Notes under the pieces: model-generated | What the model was told of the DNA's origin: nothing | Database searches by the model: none | What the model saw: only the letters and a program-made list of their open reading frames with translations | Origin: an uncultured Oscillospiraceae bacterium | Lineage (GTDB): Bacteria > Bacillota > Clostridia > Oscillospirales > Oscillospiraceae | DNA length: 8,751 nucleotides | Direction of reading: 5' to 3' | Assembly: GCA_934565775.1 (NCBI GenBank) | Contig: CAKTIN010000075.1 | Span: forward strand, 1 to 8,751 | Part shown: positions 5,653 to 8,751 of the stretch, piece by piece | How positions within the stretch are numbered: the first letter of the stretch is position 1 | Layout: the number at the start of each line of letters is the position of its first letter | Made by a program: the position numbers and the translations under genes

Positions 5653-5679
5653 AAGTACCTATGAAATCATTATATTATG

Positions 5680-5687
5680 AAGGAGGG
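5680..5687 (+). promoter_or_regulatory. Ribosome binding site deciding the GTG start of rpsG
   Basis: AAGGAGGG lies 7 nt before GTG 5695. An in-frame ATG at 5677 would put this site inside the coding region and add six residues (MKEGSE) not found in S7, so GTG is preferred. Confidence 0.9.
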
Positions 5688-5694
5688 AAGCGAA

Positions 5695-6165
5695 GTGCCC
5701 AGAAGAGGTAATGTTCCCAAGAGAGAGGTTCTGCCCGATCCGATCTATCACTCCGTTCTGGTTACAAAGCTCGTCAACAGCATCATGCTCGACGGCAAGA
5801 AGGGCGTCGCCCAGAAGGTCGTTTATGGTGCCTTTGAGATCGTAGAAGCAAAGACCGGCAAGAACGGTCTGGAAGTCTTCCAGCAGGCGATGGAAAACGT
5901 CATGCCCGCTGTGGAGGTCAAGTCCCGCCGTGTCGGCGGCGCCACCTATCAGGTGCCTATTGAAGTCCGTCCCGCCCGCCGTCAGACCATGGGTCTGCGC
6001 TGGCTGACGACCTACAGCCGCAACCGCAGCGAGAACACCATGAAAGAGCGCCTGGCCGCTGAGATCATGGACGCTTACAACAACACTGGTTCCGCCGTTA
6101 AGAAGCGCGAGGATACCCACAAGATGGCCGAGGCCAACAAGGCGTTCTCCCACTTCCGGTGGTAA
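5695..6165 (+). CDS. rpsG: 30S ribosomal protein S7, 156 aa, GTG start
   Basis: Assembly-initiating protein of the 30S head; it binds the 3' major domain of 16S rRNA and lies near the exit site. Beginning at GTG 5695 the product reads [18 protein letters not shown], the standard S7 start, and is 156 residues, the usual bacterial length. The signature region [23 protein letters not shown] (about 15-37), the segment [18 protein letters not shown] (71-88) and the C-terminal [15 protein letters not shown] are all present. It is separated from rpsL by a structured 168-nt spacer and from fusA by only 12 bp. S7 is the translational repressor of the str operon in E. coli, so the spacer is the place to look for feedback here. 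Confidence 0.98.
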   Translation: MPRRGNVPKREVLPDPIYHSVLVTKLVNSIMLDGKKGVAQKVVYGAFEIVEAKTGKNGLEVFQQAMENVMPAVEVKSRRVGGATYQVPIEVRPARRQTMGLRWLTTYSRNRSENTMKERLAAEIMDAYNNTGSAVKKREDTHKMAEANKAFSHFRW

Positions 6166-6177
6166 AGGAGTCACCCA

Positions 6178-8256
6178 ATGCCTAGACAGTATTCACTTGA
6201 AAACACAAGAAATATCGGCATCATGGCCCACATCGACGCCGGCAAGACAACGACCACTGAGCGTATTTTGTTCTACACCGGCCGAACCTATAAGATCGGT
6301 GAGACCCATGACGGCAGCGCAACCATGGACTGGATGGCGCAGGAGCAGGAGCGTGGTATTACCATCACCTCCGCTGCTACCACCTGCTTCTGGAAGGGCC
6401 GCCGGATCAACATCATCGATACCCCGGGTCACGTTGACTTCACCGTAGAGGTGGAGCGCTCTCTGCGTGTGCTGGACGGCTCTGTGACCGTTTTGTGCGC
6501 AAAGGGCGGCGTCGAGCCCCAGACGGAAACTGTCTGGCATCAGGCTGATGAGTACAATGTTCCCCGCATGGTGTACGTGAACAAGATGGACATCATGGGC
6601 GCTAACTTCTACCATGTCCTGGATATGATGAAGGACCGGCTGAAGTGCAACGCCGTGCCCATTCAGCTCCCCATCGGCGCGGAGTCCGACTTCAAGGGCG
6701 TAATCGACCTGCTGAAGATGAAGGCTTACGTGTTCTATGATGAGCTGGGCAAGGATATGCGGGAAGAAGAGATCCCCGAGGATATGCAGGACCTGGCCGA
6801 TGAGTACCACGAGAAGCTCCTGGAGTCCGTCTCCGAAGAGGACGACGAGATCATGGAGCTGTATCTGGCCGGTGAGGAGATCCCCATCGACAAGATCAAG
6901 GCCGCCATCCGGAAGGCCACCATCGGCGTGCGGATGATTCCCGTGACCTGCGGTTCTTCCTATAAGAACAAGGGCGTCCAGGAAATGCTGGATGCAATTG
7001 TGGACTATATGCCCTCTCCCCTGGATAAGCAGGGCGTGAAGGGCATCGACCCCAGAACGGATGAGGAGGACTTCCGTCCCGCAGACGACAGCGCTCCCTT
7101 CTCCGCTCTGGCCTTCAAAATCGCTACGGACCCCTATGTGGGCAAGCTCTGCTTCTTCCGTGTGTATTCCGGTACGCTGGCGAAGGGCTCTACGGTCCTG
7201 AACTCTACCAAGAATACCAAGGAGCGGCTGGGCCGGATCCTGCAGATGCACGCCAATCACAGAGAGGACATCGACATGGTGTACTCCGGCGATATTGCCG
7301 CGGCTGTGGGTGTGAAGAACACCACCACCGGCGATACCTTCTGCGATGAGGCGCATCCCATCATTCTGGAGTCCATGGTGTTCCCCGAGCCCGTGATCCG
7401 GGTAGCCATCGAGCCCAAGACCAAGGCCGGTCAGGAGAAGATGGGCATCGCCCTGATGAAGCTGGCGGAGGAGGACCCCACCTTTAAGACCTATACGGAC
7501 GAAGAGACCGGTCAGACCATCATTGCCGGTATGGGCGAGCTCCACCTGGAGATCATCGTGGACCGCCTGCTCCGGGAGTTCAAGGTCGAGGCCAACGTGG
7601 GTGCGCCCCAGGTTGCGTATAAGGAAACCATCCGCAAGGCTGTGGATCAGGAGACCAAGTACGCCCGCCAGTCCGGCGGTAAGGGCCAGTACGGCCACGT
7701 CAAGATCCATGTGGAGCCCAACGAGCCTGGCAAGGGCTACGAGTTCATCAACAACATCGTGGGCGGCGCGATCCCCAAGGAATACATTCCTGCGGTAGAC
7801 GCCGGTATCCAGGGTGCGATGCAGGCCGGCGTGCTGGCCGGGTTCCCTGTGGTGGACGTAAAGGTCACCCTGTACGACGGCTCCTTCCACGAGGTCGACT
7901 CTTCCGAAATGGCATTTAAGATTGCCGGCTCCATGGCCTTTAAGGAGGCCTGCCGGAAGGCGAATCCCGCCATCCTGGAGCCCATCATGAAGGTCTCCGT
8001 CATTGTGCCTGACGAATACATGGGCACGGTTATCGGCGACCTGACTGCCCGCCGGGGCAGCATTCTGGGCCAGATCCCCAGAAGCGGCGCCACCCAGATT
8101 GACGCCGACGTGCCTCTGTCCGAGATGTTCGGTTACGCTACCGACCTGCGCAGCAAGACCCAGGGCCGCGGCCAGTACACCATGGAGCCCAGCCACTACA
8201 CCGAGCTGCCCAAGTCCAAGAGCGAGGAAATCATCAATAAGCGCACCAGAGGCTAA
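6178..8256 (+). CDS. fusA: Elongation factor G, 692 aa
   Basis: Translational GTPase that drives tRNA-mRNA translocation and, with RRF, ribosome recycling. G-domain motifs are G1 AHIDAGKTT (17-25), switch I RGITIT (59-64), G3 DTPGH (81-85, catalytic H85) and G4 NKMD (135-138). Domain II begins near [18 protein letters not shown]. Domain III includes [10 protein letters not shown] (451-460). Domain IV has GGKGQYGHV (500-508) and the tip [10 protein letters not shown] (568-577, with H571). Domain V ends with a Lys/Arg-rich tail. Length and domain order are those of canonical EF-G, and the str-operon position supports the translocation paralogue. Start ATG 6178 has AAAGGAG 7 nt upstream, overlapping the rpsG stop. 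The very long antisense frame here is a codon-bias shadow. Confidence 0.99.
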   Translation: MPRQYSLENTRNIGIMAHIDAGKTTTTERILFYTGRTYKIGETHDGSATMDWMAQEQERGITITSAATTCFWKGRRINIIDTPGHVDFTVEVERSLRVLDGSVTVLCAKGGVEPQTETVWHQADEYNVPRMVYVNKMDIMGANFYHVLDMMKDRLKCNAVPIQLPIGAESDFKGVIDLLKMKAYVFYDELGKDMREEEIPEDMQDLADEYHEKLLESVSEEDDEIMELYLAGEEIPIDKIKAAIRKATIGVRMIPVTCGSSYKNKGVQEMLDAIVDYMPSPLDKQGVKGIDPRTDEEDFRPADDSAPFSALAFKIATDPYVGKLCFFRVYSGTLAKGSTVLNSTKNTKERLGRILQMHANHREDIDMVYSGDIAAAVGVKNTTTGDTFCDEAHPIILESMVFPEPVIRVAIEPKTKAGQEKMGIALMKLAEEDPTFKTYTDEETGQTIIAGMGELHLEIIVDRLLREFKVEANVGAPQVAYKETIRKAVDQETKYARQSGGKGQYGHVKIHVEPNEPGKGYEFINNIVGGAIPKEYIPAVDAGIQGAMQAGVLAGFPVVDVKVTLYDGSFHEVDSSEMAFKIAGSMAFKEACRKANPAILEPIMKVSVIVPDEYMGTVIGDLTARRGSILGQIPRSGATQIDADVPLSEMFGYATDLRSKTQGRGQYTMEPSHYTELPKSKSEEIINKRTRG

Positions 8257-8264
8257 AATTTTCC

Positions 8265-8309
8265 TTGCCTTTCTGCTTATTTTGTTGTACGATATAAGCA
8301 GTGCGGCAA
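8265..8309 (+). other. Imperfect hairpin in the fusA-tuf spacer
   Basis: Outer pairs TTGCC/GGCAA (8265-8269/8305-8309), a 3x3 internal loop, then inner pairs CTGCTTAT/ATAAGCAG (8273-8280/8294-8301) around a 13-nt loop. No U tract follows, so it is not a terminator. It could be an RNA-processing or stability element separating tuf from the upstream message. Spacer 8257-8368 shows no clear promoter. Confidence 0.4.
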
Positions 8310-8368
8310 AGATCACGTATCTGTATTCATTCGGATAAAACACCACAAATAACAGGAGGATTATTTCA

Positions 8369-8751
8369 ATGGCAAAGCAGAAATTCGTTAAGAATAAGGC
8401 TCATGTCAACATCGGCACCATTGGCCACATTGACCATGGCAAGACCACTCTGACCGCTGCGATCACCAAGTATCTGGCTCTGAAGGGCCAGGCCGAGTTT
8501 GAGGACTATGCTTCCATCGACAAGGCCCCCGAGGAGAAGGCGCGTGGTATCACGATCAACACCGCTCACGTTGAGTATCAGACCGAGGACCGCATGGGCC
8601 ACAACTACAAGACCGGCGAGGACTGCGAGATCAAGGGCCGCCACTATGCCCACGTTGACTGCCCGGGCCACGCTGACTATATCAAGAACATGATCACCGG
8701 CGCTGCGCAGATGGACGGCGCGATCCTGGTTATCGCTGCTTCCGACGGCCC
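8369..8751 (+). CDS. tuf: Elongation factor Tu, N-terminal 127 codons (runs off the window)
   Basis: GTPase that delivers aminoacyl-tRNA to the ribosome. The visible part is most of the G domain: P-loop GHIDHGKT (19-26), switch I RGITIN (59-64) and G3 DCPGH (97-101, with catalytic H101, equal to E. coli H84 by mature numbering). The open frame continues past the window edge. Start ATG 8369 has AGGAGGA (8354-8360) 8 nt upstream. Compared with E. coli EF-Tu the alignment is gap-free through residue 74, then residues 75-90 ([16 protein letters not shown]) are extra before [11 protein letters not shown]. The insertion keeps the frame and uses codons like its surroundings, so it looks genuine. Its position is the hairpin between switch I and switch II strands. 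Confidence 0.98.
   Translation, partial: MAKQKFVKNKAHVNIGTIGHIDHGKTTLTAAITKYLALKGQAEFEDYASIDKAPEEKARGITINTAHVEYQTEDRMGHNYKTGEDCEIKGRHYAHVDCPGHADYIKNMITGAAQMDGAILVIAASDG

Noticed and set aside
8265..8293. Possible tuf promoter TTGCCT-17-TACGAT
   Set aside because: Only partial matches in both boxes, and the segment lies in a hairpin; weak compared with the other promoters in the window.
6193..8346. A 717-codon open frame antisense to fusA
   Set aside because: It mirrors fusA across nearly its full length, has no recognisable domain or binding site, and is explained by the biased codon use of a highly expressed gene.

Overview
The window is chromosomal housekeeping DNA from a fairly GC-rich Firmicute, most likely an Oscillospiraceae/Eubacteriales gut-type anaerobe (Flavonifractor/Oscillibacter-like; this placement is an inference). 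The grounds are strong AGGAGG-type ribosome binding sites, sigma-A promoters close to TTGACA-17-TATAAT, a 140-residue S12 with the Firmicute-type N-terminal insertion, and the str-operon order L7Ae(YbxF)-rpsL-rpsG-fusA-tuf. I see no mobile element, CRISPR array, tRNA or rRNA.

Left part (4-2280, minus strand): purB (adenylosuccinate lyase), then an 83-residue stand-alone domain resembling the middle, histidine-containing domain of the fatty-acid kinase FakA, then an HD-domain phosphohydrolase. The genes are 10 bp and 2 bp apart and probably form one operon read leftwards from an extended -10 promoter at 2345-2373.

Middle part (2414-4417, plus strand): a consensus promoter, back-to-back with that of purB, drives a TTG-started GNAT acetyltransferase whose stop overlaps (ATGA) the start of an S66-family peptidase with the catalytic layout of MccF (microcin C self-immunity). 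A second consensus promoter overlaps the peptidase stop codon and feeds a structured leader of about 80 nt (two perfect hairpins with a possible pseudoknot) ahead of a small CopZ-like metal-binding protein. A strong intrinsic terminator (4430-4479) closes this block.

Right part (4480-8751, plus strand): the str operon starts from tandem promoters P1 (4577-4605) and P2 (4715-4742), with no rpoBC directly upstream. It encodes an L7Ae-family K-turn protein, S12, S7, EF-G and the first 127 codons of EF-Tu. The rpsL-rpsG and fusA-tuf spacers contain RNA hairpins that the genes do not explain, and the EF-Tu G domain carries a 16-residue insertion.

No obviously new multi-gene system is present. The best leads are the GNAT/MccF-like pair, the structured leader of the metal-binding gene, the EF-Tu insertion and the rpsL-rpsG spacer. 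Several true starts differ from the longest possible ORFs: the FakA-like gene, purB, GNAT, the L7Ae gene and rpsG.
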